NCBI RefSeq assembly: GCF_009856355.1
Contig: NZ_WMEW01000002.1
Location: 124,001-188,000 of the forward strand
DNA from: Halobacillus litoralis
GTDB lineage: Bacteria; Bacillota; Bacilli; Bacillales; Halobacillaceae
Length of the DNA: 64,000 nt
Direction: 5' to 3'
Made by a program: the position numbers and the translations under genes. Positions within the stretch are counted from its first letter, which is position 1. Each line of letters begins with the position of its first letter. This document shows positions 51,318-61,119 of the stretch, in pieces. The notes below the pieces were generated by a model. It saw nothing but the letters and a program-made list of their open reading frames with translations. It made no database searches and was not told the DNA's origin.

Positions 51318-52739
51318 TTATCCGTGGATCTGGTTCCCATCAACGGCCATGGCTGCTTCTCCAACAGCCTCGGCGAGGGTTGGGTGAGGATGGATGGTTT
51401 CAGCAATCTCCCAAGGGGTTGCATCCAGAACTTTGGCCAGCCCTGCTTCTGAAATCATGTCGGTCACATGAGGGCCGATCATATGCACACCCAGCAGATC
51501 GTCTGTCTCTTTATCGGCGATGATTTTTACAAATCCGTCCGTCTCCCCATGCACGAGCGCCTTGCCGATGGCCTGGAACGGAAACTTACCGACTTTAATG
51601 TTATACCCTTTTTCCTTTGCCTGTGCTTCTGTCAGCCCAACGCTGGACGCCTCCGGGCTGGAATAAATACAGCTCGGAATCTGTTCGGGATTCAAAGGAT
51701 GCGGCTGCTTATCTGTCATGTGCTCGACCGCCGTCATCCCTTCATGGGAGGCTACGTGCGCGAGCTGCATGCCGCCGATCACATCACCGATGGCGTATAT
51801 ATGACTTTCTTTTGTTTGATAATAGTCATTCGTTTGTATAAAGCCGTTCTCTACTTGTATATCGGTATTTTCCAAACCGATGTTGGTCACATTAGCTGCG
51901 CGCCCGACAGACACAAGCATTTTCTCCGCCTGATAGGTTACTTTTTCCCCATCTACTTCCGCCTGGATCGTAACGCCTTCACCTGTCTCAAGCGTGTCGG
52001 AAAGAACCTTGGCACTGGTGACAACGTCCACACCTTTTTTCTTCATCTGTTTTTTCATTTCCCTGGAAATATCCTCATCCTCTGTCGGAAGGATGTGGGG
52101 AAGATATTCAAGAACAGTTACGTCCACACCGAAGTCCGCAAGCATGGAAGCCCACTCTATTCCGATCACCCCGCCGCCGACGATAATGATGGAAGCCGGC
52201 AGCTCTTCCATATTCAGCGCTTCATCTGAAGTCATGACAAACTCTCCATCCACTTCAAGACCGGGCAGGCTTTTTGGACTGGACCCCGTAGCTATGAGCA
52301 CGTTTTTCGGAATGAGCATCTCGTTTTCTTCTCCGTTATTCATTTCTACAGAGATGGTACCAGCCGTTGGTGAAAAGATGGACGGGCCGAGGATCCGGCC
52401 AAAACCCTCATAAACATCAATCTTCCCTTTTTTCATCAAACCTTGAACACCTTTATGTAATGTGTCCACAATCGACTGCTTGCGTTCCTGGACCTTCTGG
52501 AAGTTCAACACAGGGTTTTCGACGGTAATGCCGTAGCTGTCTGCTTCTTTCGTTTGTTTGAAGACCTCTGCACTTCTCAATAATGCTTTGGATGGAATGC
52601 AGCCTCTATGCAGACAGGTTCCGCCCAGTTCACGCTTTTCCACAATCGCTGTTTTCAAGCCGAGCCTTGAAGCCCGGATAGCGGCTACGTATCCTCCCGT
52701 CCCGCCTCCAAGAACAACTAAATCATACTCCTCTGCCAT
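51318..52739 (-). CDS. lpdV: Dihydrolipoyl dehydrogenase E3 of the Bkd complex
   Basis: A 473-residue FAD-dependent disulphide oxidoreductase: N-terminal GGGTGGYVAAIRASRLGL, redox disulphide GGTCLHRGCIPSKALL, NAD site IIVGGGVIGIEWASMLADFG, YAIGDVIGGMQLAHVASHEG, and the C-terminal His-Glu pair in AETIHPHPTLAEAVGEA. It re-oxidises BkdB dihydrolipoyl groups with NAD. Position between buk and bkdAA is standard for this operon. Confidence 0.96.
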   Translation of the reverse strand: MAEEYDLVVLGGGTGGYVAAIRASRLGLKTAIVEKRELGGTCLHRGCIPSKALLRSAEVFKQTKEADSYGITVENPVLNFQKVQERKQSIVDTLHKGVQGLMKKGKIDVYEGFGRILGPSIFSPTAGTISVEMNNGEENEMLIPKNVLIATGSSPKSLPGLEVDGEFVMTSDEALNMEELPASIIIVGGGVIGIEWASMLADFGVDVTVLEYLPHILPTEDEDISREMKKQMKKKGVDVVTSAKVLSDTLETGEGVTIQAEVDGEKVTYQAEKMLVSVGRAANVTNIGLENTDIQVENGFIQTNDYYQTKESHIYAIGDVIGGMQLAHVASHEGMTAVEHMTDKQPHPLNPEQIPSCIYSSPEASSVGLTEAQAKEKGYNIKVGKFPFQAIGKALVHGETDGFVKIIADKETDDLLGVHMIGPHVTDMISEAGLAKVLDATPWEIAETIHPHPTLAEAVGEAAMAVDGNQIHG

Positions 52740-52754
52740 TGTTACCGCTCCTTT

Positions 52755-53840
52755 TTATTCCTGAAAATTCGGATACTGCTTAGGGATCTCTTTATGGTTC
52801 AGCACGCGCAGTGTTCCTTCATTCAAGGCCTCCAGCTCATTTTCTCCCGGATAAACGAGAACATCAGCAATCCAATGGACCCGTTTGGAAATCTCTTCAA
52901 TGAAGGCTTTTCCATAAGCCAGTCCGCCTGTCAATGCAACGGCATCCACCCGGCCTTCCATTACCGCGCTCATGCTTCCTATTTCTTTGGCTATTTGATA
53001 AGCCATGGCATTGAAAACGACTTCTGCTTTTCTGTCGCCATGGGCGATCATGCTTTCGACTTCCCTGGCATCATTGGTATCCAGATAAGCCATAAGCCCG
53101 CCCTGTCCAACAAGCTTCTTCATAACTTCATCACGGTAATACTGCCCCGAGAAGCACATGGATACAAGGTCTCCCGCCGGCACGGTACCGGCTCTTTCAG
53201 GTGAAAAAGGACCATCGCCGTGAAGGCCGTTATTGACATCAACCACCCGGCCTCCAATATGAGCACCAACAGTAATCCCTCCACCCATATGAGCGACAAT
53301 CAGCCGGGCATCCGGGTACTCCATCTCCAGATCTGCTGCCGCCCGGCGGGCCACCGCCTTCTGGTTCAAGGCATGAAAAATACTTTTCCGCGGGATTTCC
53401 GGCACACCCGAAACACGGGCAAGCTCTTGAAGTTCATCAACCACAACCGGATCGACGATATAGGCTCCTATATTCAGTCCGCGTGCGATTTCATAGGCGA
53501 TGATGCCGCCAAGGTTGGAGGCATGTTCTCCATTATAGCCGTTTTTCAAATCTTCAAGCATGGCGGCATTGACTTCGTATGTGCCGCCCTCAATCGGACG
53601 AAGGAGGCCGCCTCTTCCGCAGACGGCACTCAGCTTGCTTATATTGATCCCTTCCTGATCGAGGACATCAAGGATGACCTGCTTTCGGAAATCATACTGG
53701 TCGATAATGCGTTTATACTGATTGATTTCTTCTCCGCTGTGGCGGATTGTTTTTTCAAAGACGGCTTCCAGGTCATCAAACACACCGATCTTCGTTGACG
53801 TGGAACCGGGGTTTATAACCAGGATTCGATGAGTGTGCAC
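52755..53840 (-). CDS. buk: Butyrate kinase
   Basis: A 361-residue acetokinase-family enzyme: [18 protein letters not shown] at the N-terminus, [59 protein letters not shown] and [17 protein letters not shown]. It works with Ptb to turn branched acyl-CoA into acyl phosphate and then free acid plus ATP, or to prime branched acids for fatty-acid synthesis in reverse. Lies between bcd and lpdV. Confidence 0.96.
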   Translation of the reverse strand: MHTHRILVINPGSTSTKIGVFDDLEAVFEKTIRHSGEEINQYKRIIDQYDFRKQVILDVLDQEGINISKLSAVCGRGGLLRPIEGGTYEVNAAMLEDLKNGYNGEHASNLGGIIAYEIARGLNIGAYIVDPVVVDELQELARVSGVPEIPRKSIFHALNQKAVARRAAADLEMEYPDARLIVAHMGGGITVGAHIGGRVVDVNNGLHGDGPFSPERAGTVPAGDLVSMCFSGQYYRDEVMKKLVGQGGLMAYLDTNDAREVESMIAHGDRKAEVVFNAMAYQIAKEIGSMSAVMEGRVDAVALTGGLAYGKAFIEEISKRVHWIADVLVYPGENELEALNEGTLRVLNHKEIPKQYPNFQE

Positions 53841-53854
53841 AACATAGACCTCCG

Positions 53855-54958
53855 TTATCCGTTCTGTCTTCTGCTCAGGATATGCTGGCCGTTCTGCAGG
53901 AATTGGCTGCGGGAACGACGCATACGCTCAATGCGTTCTTCCGCCATACGATCGGCTGCCAGGTACGTCGGAATATTATCACGACGGGATATTTCAAATA
54001 CACGGGATACGTTATCATAGATCGTTTCGACGCGTTTCATTGCACGATCTTTGTTATATCCGTGAAGTTCATCAGCAACATTGATTACCCCGCCGGCATT
54101 AATGACATAATCCGGTGTATATACAATACCTTTTTCATGAAGGATATCGCCGTGTTTAGTTTCCTTTAACTGGTTGTTGGCTGCACCGGCAATGACTTTT
54201 GCTTTCAACTGTGGAATCGTTTCATCATTGATGGTCGCACCCAGCGCACACGGCGCATAAATATCACAGTCCACGCTGTAAATTTCGTCTGTCTCTACAG
54301 CTTTCGCTCCAAATTCCTCCACAGCACGCTGGACCGCTTCTTTATTAATATCGGTCACAATCAGATTTGCGCCTTCTTCATGGAGATGACGGCACAAGGT
54401 AAAGGCTACGTTTCCAACACCCTGTACAGCAACCGTTCTGCCTTCCAGAGAATCCGATCCAAAGCCTTCCTTAGCGGCCGCCTTCATTCCGCGGTATACG
54501 CCGTAGGCTGTTACTGGGGAAGGGTTGCCGGAAGAACCGAAGGCAGGGGAAATCCCTGTGACATAATCGGTTTCCTCATGAATCAAATCCATATCCTGCA
54601 CCGTTGTTCCAACGTCTTCGGCTGTAATGTATCTTCCATTCAACCCTTGAATATAACGGCCGAAGGCACGGAACATTTCCTCATTTTTATCCTTTTTCGG
54701 ATCGCCGATAATCACCGTTTTTCCTCCGCCAAGATTGAGTCCCGCTGCTGCATTTTTATAGGTCATCCCTTTGGCAAGACGAAGGGCATCTTCAACGGCA
54801 TCGTCTTCTGATGCATACGTCCACATACGCGTGCCTCCGAGGGCAGGTCCAAGGGTCGTATCATGTACTGCGATGATCGCTTTCAAACCAGACTGCTCAT
54901 CCTGACAAAACAACAACTGCTCGTAATCGTATTCCTGCATATAGCTGAAAATTTCCAT
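53855..54958 (-). CDS. bcd: Leucine dehydrogenase
   Basis: A 367-residue amino-acid dehydrogenase: [40 protein letters not shown] with the catalytic Lys, [20 protein letters not shown] and the Rossmann motif [20 protein letters not shown]. It deaminates Leu, Val and Ile to 2-oxoacids with NAD, feeding the Bkd complex. AGGAGG precedes the ATG. The C-terminal HILSRRQNG tail is a few residues variable in the family. Confidence 0.96.
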   Translation of the reverse strand: MEIFSYMQEYDYEQLLFCQDEQSGLKAIIAVHDTTLGPALGGTRMWTYASEDDAVEDALRLAKGMTYKNAAAGLNLGGGKTVIIGDPKKDKNEEMFRAFGRYIQGLNGRYITAEDVGTTVQDMDLIHEETDYVTGISPAFGSSGNPSPVTAYGVYRGMKAAAKEGFGSDSLEGRTVAVQGVGNVAFTLCRHLHEEGANLIVTDINKEAVQRAVEEFGAKAVETDEIYSVDCDIYAPCALGATINDETIPQLKAKVIAGAANNQLKETKHGDILHEKGIVYTPDYVINAGGVINVADELHGYNKDRAMKRVETIYDNVSRVFEISRRDNIPTYLAADRMAEERIERMRRSRSQFLQNGQHILSRRQNG

Positions 54959-54970
54959 TTTGTATTCCTC

Positions 54971-55873
54971 CTAAGATTGACTGGCCTTTAATGCTAAAGC
55001 CAGCGAATAAATTTTGCTTTGGGCATCATCAGCCCTTGAAGTTAAGACAATCGGAGCGGCCGCTCCACTGATCACCCCTGCCACTTTGGCATGGGCAAAA
55101 TAAACAAATGATTTATACAGCGCATTAGCCGTCTCGATTGTAGGTACAACAAGGATATCCGCCTGCCCGGCTACTTCCGACTGAATATTCTTATGTTCGG
55201 CTGCTTCTCTATCAACCGCATTGTCAAAAGCGAGGGGGCCATCAATGACACAGCCACGGATTTGACCGCGCCGGTTCATCTGGGCCAGCAGGGCTGCATC
55301 TGTAGATGCCGGCATCTTCGGGTTGACAGCCTCTACAGCCGCCAGCGCAGCCACCTTCGGATTATCCCAACCTGCTTTTCGCGCCACTTCCACCGCGTTA
55401 TGAACAATTTCCACTTTTTCTTCCAGAGTCGGCTGTATGTTCATAGCCGCATCCGTTAAGTATATCAATTGGTCCCTTCCAGGAATTTCAAATAAAGCTA
55501 CATGGGAAAGGACCTTTCTTTTTTTCAGGCCGTATTCCTTATGGAGCACAGCTTGAAGCAGCGTCTTCGTGTCCACATGCCCTTTCATCAGGACATCCGC
55601 TTCTCCTTCAGCTACAGCTTGTACAGCCAGGCGGGCGCTTTCTCCCGCCTCCGCCCGTTTCCAATGGATATCTGAATGATCCAGCGATAATCCGGCGTCG
55701 GCCGCACACTTTTTCAGAGCAGATTCTTCACCTGTCAGGACGAAACGAGCCAGCTTCTGATCCAGCGCCATTTTCACTGCTTTTAATACTTCAAGATCAG
55801 CAGCCTGTGCTACAGCCACTGTTTGTCTATTGGTTCGGTCAATTGCTTCTACCAGTTCATCTAATGATTTCAC
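54971..55873 (-). CDS. ptb: Phosphate butyryltransferase
   Basis: A 300-residue phosphotransacylase-family enzyme, first gene of the Bkd operon. Typical segments are DVLMKGHVDTKTLLQAVLHK, LIYLTDAAMNIQPTLEEKVE, GPLAFDNAVDREAAEHKNI and ADILVVPTIETANALYKSF. It exchanges CoA for phosphate on butyryl or branched acyl-CoA. A sigma-54 promoter lies 28-44 bases upstream of its ATG, so the operon depends on BkdR. Confidence 0.95.
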   Translation of the reverse strand: MKSLDELVEAIDRTNRQTVAVAQAADLEVLKAVKMALDQKLARFVLTGEESALKKCAADAGLSLDHSDIHWKRAEAGESARLAVQAVAEGEADVLMKGHVDTKTLLQAVLHKEYGLKKRKVLSHVALFEIPGRDQLIYLTDAAMNIQPTLEEKVEIVHNAVEVARKAGWDNPKVAALAAVEAVNPKMPASTDAALLAQMNRRGQIRGCVIDGPLAFDNAVDREAAEHKNIQSEVAGQADILVVPTIETANALYKSFVYFAHAKVAGVISGAAAPIVLTSRADDAQSKIYSLALALKASQS

Positions 55874-55900
55874 AGCTTCACCTCATCCCTAACCTCATCT

Positions 55901-55917
55901 ATGCAACATTCATGCCA
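55901..55917 (-). promoter_or_regulatory. Sigma-54 (SigL) promoter of the bkd operon
   Basis: The minus strand reads TGGCATGAATGTTGCAT, matching TGGCAC-N5-TTGCA with the GG and GC elements ten bases apart. It lies directly before ptb. Confidence 0.85.
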
Positions 55918-55931
55918 GAACCTTGATCCAC

Positions 55932-55957
55932 TCTGAAAAGCCTCTCAAGGCTTTCAG
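55932..55957 (-). promoter_or_regulatory. BkdR enhancer candidate, also a terminator-like hairpin for bkdR
   Basis: The dyad CTGAAAAGCC...GGCTTTCAG lies about 20-40 bases upstream of the sigma-54 promoter, and the string CAGAACCTTG occurs on both sides of it (55916-55925 and 55965-55974). On the minus strand AAAGCCT-TGAG-AGGCTTTT also follows the bkdR stop like a terminator. It may do both jobs. Confidence 0.5.
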
Positions 55958-55976
55958 TCATATGCAGAACCTTGCA

Positions 55977-58052
55977 TTATGAAAAATATTGCATGCTTTT
56001 TTTGTCCAACCCATACTTTTCAAGCTTATAATAAAGGTTTCTAATAGAAATCCCCAGAGCCTTCGCTGTTTTGGTCTTATTAAATCCGTGGGATCGATAG
56101 GCTTCAGCGAGGAGTTTCTTTTCATAATCATCCACAGCCCTCTGCAGGGTCTCTCCCGCCCACTCAGGGGCAGACCGGCCGGGATCCACGGAGCCCTCCT
56201 GTCTTTTCAGACTGGGCAGGTGTTCAGGCTTGATGATCTCTTCCGTATGTTCCATATAAATCATCGCTCTTCCGATAATGTTCTCAAGCTCCCTTACGTT
56301 TCCAGGCCACGGATAGTCCTTCAGATGCTGATAGGCTTCATCATCAAGGGACGTTACGTTGCGCCCATAATCCTCATTGAGCTTCTGAATCAGATGGGAG
56401 GTCAGCAGATGTATATCCCCGACCCTCTCCCGCAGGGGAGGAATATAAATGGGAAGCCGGTTAAGCCGGTAATACAAGTCTTCTCTGAAATTTTTGTTCA
56501 TAATCGCTTTTTCCAGATTAATATTTGTAGCTGCGATTACGCGCACATCAATATGAACGGGTTTAGTACCGCCCACACGAATCATTTCATTTTCCTGCAG
56601 TACACGCAAAAGTTTCGCCTGCATCGGAAGGGTTAACTCCCCAATCTCATCCAGAAAAATGCTGCCATTGTCCGCTTCCTCAAACAATCCTTTTTTTCCA
56701 CCGCGGCGGGCTCCGGAGAATGCACCGTCTTCATACCCGAACAGCTCACTTTCAAGCAGGGATTCAGCGATCGCTGCACAATTCACACGGATAAACTTAT
56801 TATGACGTCGGCCGCTTTCGTTATGAATGGCATGGGCAAACAGTTCCTTCCCTGTACCGGATTCCCCACGCAGAAGCACCGATGCCGGTGTCCTCGCACC
56901 TACTTTGGCCTGTTCAAGCGCCAGGGTCATTTCAGGGGAATCACCGATAATGTCATCAAACGTATATTTTGCTTCAAGACTTCTGATGATCTGCCGGGCC
57001 CTCTTCAATTCACTCGTCAGTGATTTTATTTCCGACACATCATGCAGAACCCCGACACTCCCTTTTAACTTCCCATCGACAATGACCGGAGCGACATTGA
57101 CGAGGACATCTTTCCTGGCAGGTCCCACCTTCATCCGTACGCCCCGCACCGGCCTGCGGGTTCGCAGGACTTTCATATGCATACTTTCCCCTTCTGAAAT
57201 ATCCACAGTCGCAGGCTTCCCTACGATGTCCTCTTCAGCCAGGCCGGTAATCCTTGTGTATGCAGGATTTACCATTAAACCGCTTCCATTCTCATCTACA
57301 ACAGAAATCGCCTCATCAGACGATTGTATGATAGCTTCCAGCATCGTTTTTACTTCTTTGAGATCGGTAACTTCCTCGGCCAGGTGAACCACCTCTGTAA
57401 TATCCTTGAAAACTGCATAGGCGCCGATGACGCTCCCATCCTCGTCGATCATTGGAATTCTTGTCGTTACAACCGTTTTTCCGTTTACGAGTTCCAGCTT
57501 TTTGTTCACTTCCTCGTGTTTTGACGCCATGGTGTAAGGCAGCCTGGAGGCCGGGATGATCTCTTGAACAGGACGATGGAGAACTTCCTGATGACTTCTG
57601 CCGAGTATCCGGGCAGCACTGGGGTTGATGAATGTAATGTTCTCCCTGTTATCCACAACAATCATACCGTCGTGAATGCTGTTTAAAATAAAATGCTGGT
57701 TATCTGTCTGTCTTTTCAATTCCTGAACGAGGGCTTCCTTCTCCTCAAGAAGTTCAGCTGTCACATAAGCCACCGACCCAGGAATAACGACCGTGCCTTC
57801 GTCTCTCCTCTCCCGGATCGACTGAAATACACGTTCCTGTCCAGTCGCTTCAATGACGATATCAATCTCTTTATGTATCCAATCCTCCCAGTACCGGCCC
57901 GCTGGAATTCCGTAGGATTCAGCAAGAGCAAGACCAGGGGCGTCCGAATTGATGTCTGTCACAGCCACTACCTGCATCCGGTCCACTTGACTGAGCAGTT
58001 TCAACAGTGCCGCGCCGCCTTTGCCAGCTCCGACAATCAATACTCTTTTCAT
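55977..58052 (-). CDS. bkdR: Sigma-54-dependent activator BkdR
   Basis: A 691-residue regulator. Residues 1-110 form a Rossmann-like sensor ([20 protein letters not shown]), residues about 120-360 hold two PAS domains ([16 protein letters not shown] and [20 protein letters not shown]), and the AAA+ domain carries Walker [15 protein letters not shown] and the sigma-54 contact loop [21 protein letters not shown] instead of the usual GAFTGA. A Fis-type helix-turn-helix ([20 protein letters not shown]) ends it. The start is the ATG at 58052; length matches B. subtilis BkdR. It should activate ptb-bkdB with SigL in response to branched-chain amino acids. Confidence 0.94.
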   Translation of the reverse strand: MKRVLIVGAGKGGAALLKLLSQVDRMQVVAVTDINSDAPGLALAESYGIPAGRYWEDWIHKEIDIVIEATGQERVFQSIRERRDEGTVVIPGSVAYVTAELLEEKEALVQELKRQTDNQHFILNSIHDGMIVVDNRENITFINPSAARILGRSHQEVLHRPVQEIIPASRLPYTMASKHEEVNKKLELVNGKTVVTTRIPMIDEDGSVIGAYAVFKDITEVVHLAEEVTDLKEVKTMLEAIIQSSDEAISVVDENGSGLMVNPAYTRITGLAEEDIVGKPATVDISEGESMHMKVLRTRRPVRGVRMKVGPARKDVLVNVAPVIVDGKLKGSVGVLHDVSEIKSLTSELKRARQIIRSLEAKYTFDDIIGDSPEMTLALEQAKVGARTPASVLLRGESGTGKELFAHAIHNESGRRHNKFIRVNCAAIAESLLESELFGYEDGAFSGARRGGKKGLFEEADNGSIFLDEIGELTLPMQAKLLRVLQENEMIRVGGTKPVHIDVRVIAATNINLEKAIMNKNFREDLYYRLNRLPIYIPPLRERVGDIHLLTSHLIQKLNEDYGRNVTSLDDEAYQHLKDYPWPGNVRELENIIGRAMIYMEHTEEIIKPEHLPSLKRQEGSVDPGRSAPEWAGETLQRAVDDYEKKLLAEAYRSHGFNKTKTAKALGISIRNLYYKLEKYGLDKKSMQYFS

Positions 58053-58184
58053 TTCACCACACCCTGCAATATTTTGCGTAATTTCATCGTATACCAATCT
58101 GCATATTTTAGCAAGCATGGGATTGTTCCCACTTCCCTCCCCATTTGATATACTGGGGTTGGACTATAAAAAGGAGCGATGCCC

Positions 58185-58430
58185 ATGCGCCTCATAGCAC
58201 TACTGCTATTAGTTACTCCGGGTTTGGTCGCCGTCTACGGCATAAAATTAATCCGTGATGCTCTGTTCGGAGAATTCCATGATCTTTATTTCCATATTGC
58301 CGTCCAGGGTCTGGCTGGTGTTCTATTTTTCGCAGGCGGACTTGCGTTCATTGGAGGCTTCATTCTCCACCGGGACAGAAAAAGGAACTTGACTAAAGGA
58401 AGGTTCAAACAAACCAACTATCCAGAATGA
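58185..58430 (+). CDS. yqzF: DUF2627 small membrane protein YqzF
   Basis: An 81-residue protein with two membrane segments (MRLIALLLLVTPGLVAVYGI and HIAVQGLAGVLFFAGGLAFIGG) and a basic C-terminus (HRDRKRNLTKGRFKQ). This is YqzF (DUF2627), which also lies beside bkdR in B. subtilis. The ATG at 58185 is eight bases after AAGGAG; an ATG at 58179 is too close. It overlaps the next gene by four bases. Confidence 0.85.
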   Translation: MRLIALLLLVTPGLVAVYGIKLIRDALFGEFHDLYFHIAVQGLAGVLFFAGGLAFIGGFILHRDRKRNLTKGRFKQTNYPE

Positions 58431-60352
58431 AGGAGTTTTGCTCTGTGACAGAGTTTGAATTATTCAGGCAGCAGTACCCGTTTGACCTGTTGTCTGAGGA
58501 GGAATTCCAGGACGTTTTTGGAAAAGCTTCCGTAAAGGAATACAGTACCAATGAATTTATCATCCATGAAGACCAGGAAGATGATTCCATCGATATCCAC
58601 TTCATGATCTCCGGCCTTGCCAAAAACATTATGCACCGTTCCAATGGACGGCAGTTATCTGTCCGCTTTTATTATCCCGGTGACTTAATCGGAGTCATGA
58701 TTTTATTGACCAGCGGAGAAATGAGGTTCTCCGTACAGGCTCTTGAGCCGATACAGACCATCTGTTTTGAACGCGAATCCTTCCTGAAAATCATGTCAAA
58801 CAATACTCAGTTTTCCAAGGTGGTTATGGACGGGATCAGCCATCTGATGAAAAGCTTGTATGACGAGGTCAAATATAAAAGCTCCTCTACAGATGAGGAG
58901 GATGACCGTGAGTTGTATAAGAAAAGAGCAGACGCCTATATGGAACCTCCCACTTTCATCCATCCTCAGGCTTCCATAGAAAAAGCTGCCCGGATGCTGC
59001 AGCAGCAGAAAATCGAAGCCCTTATCGTGAGTGAGGATACAAGGTCGATGCTCGGAATGATCGGATACAGCGAAATTTTGAAGGCCTACTTCGAAAACGA
59101 CCACAATAACCCTGTCCGGGCCTATATGTCAGAAGAAGCGTATGAGATTAGTGAACAGGAATTCATCTATGACGCCCTTAGTTATTTGAAACACCATCCG
59201 ACGGAAATCATCCCTGTCCTCCATAAGGACAAGGTCGTCGGCATTTTAAGGCAGTCATCGTTTTTCACCATTAAAAATTCCGTTTATTTTGATCTCACCT
59301 ACAAAATATCCAACGCCGCAAGTGTGGAGGCAGTCAAGCCCCTGTCCCCGATTTACAATGAACGATTTCAGCAGTTCGTCCGCAGTTTGATTAAAGATAA
59401 AATGCTCGCTTATGATATCGCGGAATTAATGACGAACTATAACGACCGGATTCATAAGCAGATTGTCCAGATTGCGGAGGATGAAATGATCCGCGAAGGC
59501 TACGGAGCCCCGCCGGTCAATTATTGTTTTCTCGTTCTCGGAAGTGAAGGACGGAAAGAACAGGCCTTTTCCACGGATCAGGATAATGCAATGATTATGG
59601 CGGATTACGACAAGTCCAGGCACAAAAAGAAAATCGATGCTTACTTCTCCATTTTTTCCAAGAAGATCAACGATATGCTTAATGAATGCGGATACCCCTA
59701 CTGCACAGGGGGGATTATGGCCAAAGAGGAAAAATGGAGAAAACAAACGAGTGAATGGCACGCCGACATTGATCAATGGATCTCCAAGATGGATGCAGAA
59801 GAAATCCGCGACTTTACCATCTTCATGGATTTCAGACCGATCAGCGGGGATTACTCCCTGGCGTATGATTTAAAAAAATACGTGACCAAAAAAGTTCAGA
59901 AATCCTTGAACCTGCATCAGCTCCTGATGAAGGATACCCTCCGGTTCCGCGTGCCCGTCCAGCCCTTCGGCAGAATTTCAGGTATCGGTAAAAAACGGAC
60001 CTTGAATATTAAGAAATCGGCGATCATGCAGATTGTGAACGCCATACGTATTTACAGTATGAAGTATGGAATTGAAGAAATAAATACAGTCAACCGCCTG
60101 GAAGCCCTGGCCGAACATGAACGTTTCCACCCCAGGGACGTGGAAAATGCCAAAACAGCCCTTCACAGGCTGATGCTTTTCCGCCTGCAGTCCAACCTTG
60201 ATCAATTGGAGGAAGGGGACACCTTATCCAATGACCTGAAGCTCACTCCATTAAAGAAGGAAGAACGCCGCTCTCTGAGAGAAGCGCTTATTATCGCCAA
60301 GCGGCTGCAGCAGGTGCTTGAACTGAGTTATAACCGAAATCGGGTGGTTTGA
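58427..60352 (+). CDS. cNMP-binding/CBS/DUF294 nucleotidyltransferase, full-length form
   Basis: A 641-residue multidomain protein. Residues about 15-130 form a cyclic-nucleotide-binding-like domain (FIIHEDQEDDSIDIHFMISG, RQLSVRFYYPGDLIGVMILL). Residues about 165-290 form a CBS pair (ALIVSEDTRSMLGMIGYSEI, EIIPVLHKDKVVGILRQSSF). From about 350 the DUF294 nucleotidyltransferase has FLVLGSEGRKEQAFSTDQDN (G-S and D-x-D), then the DUF294_C helical domain. It is the GlnD-like architecture with ligand-sensing domains. It is coupled to the exonuclease downstream. A signal-controlled nucleotidyl transfer is inferred; target unknown. Confidence 0.88.
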   Translation: MKEFCSVTEFELFRQQYPFDLLSEEEFQDVFGKASVKEYSTNEFIIHEDQEDDSIDIHFMISGLAKNIMHRSNGRQLSVRFYYPGDLIGVMILLTSGEMRFSVQALEPIQTICFERESFLKIMSNNTQFSKVVMDGISHLMKSLYDEVKYKSSSTDEEDDRELYKKRADAYMEPPTFIHPQASIEKAARMLQQQKIEALIVSEDTRSMLGMIGYSEILKAYFENDHNNPVRAYMSEEAYEISEQEFIYDALSYLKHHPTEIIPVLHKDKVVGILRQSSFFTIKNSVYFDLTYKISNAASVEAVKPLSPIYNERFQQFVRSLIKDKMLAYDIAELMTNYNDRIHKQIVQIAEDEMIREGYGAPPVNYCFLVLGSEGRKEQAFSTDQDNAMIMADYDKSRHKKKIDAYFSIFSKKINDMLNECGYPYCTGGIMAKEEKWRKQTSEWHADIDQWISKMDAEEIRDFTIFMDFRPISGDYSLAYDLKKYVTKKVQKSLNLHQLLMKDTLRFRVPVQPFGRISGIGKKRTLNIKKSAIMQIVNAIRIYSMKYGIEEINTVNRLEALAEHERFHPRDVENAKTALHRLMLFRLQSNLDQLEEGDTLSNDLKLTPLKKEERRSLREALIIAKRLQQVLELSYNRNRVV

Positions 60353-61092
60353 TGTTACCTGTTGACTTACAGATCATTAAGTATCTGCTTTTTGAAAAAC
60401 CTTTATATTATTACAAAATTAAACCCTATTTAAAGTGGAATACGTATCACCAGCTGGAACAAAGGCTGAATGAGGCGGACAAAGAAGCATGCTTCAAGGA
60501 AAAGCCGCTCTCCTCTCTGGATTTTACGATCTTCGATTTAGAGACGACAGGGTTTCTGCCTGAAATCGGGCATGAAATCATATCGATCGGAGCCATCCGC
60601 CTGAATGGATTGAATGCCTGTCACCGGAAGACGTTTTATCAAGTGATCCGTCCGATCCGTCCTGTAAATAGACAAACTCTGCGGTTAACAGGGCTGACCA
60701 AGGATCAGTTGAAAAACGCGAGCCCTTTTATCGAAGGATTTCAGAACTTCATGGAATTCAGCGAAGGTTCTGTTTTAGTCGCACATCCAGCCAAATTTGA
60801 TATGCGTTTCCTTAAAACGATGCTGAAGCGCTGGAAGCTTCCGGAATATGATCCCCACGTTATTGATTCCCAGGTGATGGCCCAATGGCTCCTCCCTCAC
60901 GTCAGGCATCAGCTCGACCCATTACTGAAGCATGTCGGTATCGAGAAGAGGGATCGTCACCATGCCTTGAATGATGCCATTATGACCGCTGAATTGTTCC
61001 GTTTCCTGTTGGAGAAAACTGAACACCACGGTATACAAACATTGCATGATTTATATAGACAATTAGATGGACAAAAAAAGACGAAGCCCTGA
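60352..61092 (+). CDS. DnaQ-like DEDDh 3'-5' exonuclease, second copy
   Basis: A 246-residue exonuclease paralogous to the one at 5367-6086. Exo I FDLETTGFLPEIGHEIISIG, Exo II LVAHPAKFDMRFLKTML and Exo III HHALNDAIMTAELFRFL carry the four acidic residues and the catalytic His. A 60-residue N-terminal region precedes the domain. The ATG lies inside a TGATG junction with the nucleotidyltransferase gene; a TTG one codon earlier is possible. The pairing is the same as at 5367-7075. Confidence 0.88.
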   Translation: MLPVDLQIIKYLLFEKPLYYYKIKPYLKWNTYHQLEQRLNEADKEACFKEKPLSSLDFTIFDLETTGFLPEIGHEIISIGAIRLNGLNACHRKTFYQVIRPIRPVNRQTLRLTGLTKDQLKNASPFIEGFQNFMEFSEGSVLVAHPAKFDMRFLKTMLKRWKLPEYDPHVIDSQVMAQWLLPHVRHQLDPLLKHVGIEKRDRHHALNDAIMTAELFRFLLEKTEHHGIQTLHDLYRQLDGQKKTKP

Positions 61093-61116
61093 TTATAAGG
61101 GCTTCGTCTTTATTAT
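61078..61116. terminator. Bidirectional terminator
   Basis: Arms AAAGACGAAGCCCT and AGGGCTTCGTCTTT around GATTATA, between the convergent exonuclease and aspartokinase genes. Confidence 0.9.
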
Positions 61117-61119
61117 ATT

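Noticed and set aside
51468..52229. Open frame of 253 codons on the plus strand opposite lpdV
   Set aside because: Shadow of a highly conserved E3 gene; Cys/His/Arg-rich composition without domains.
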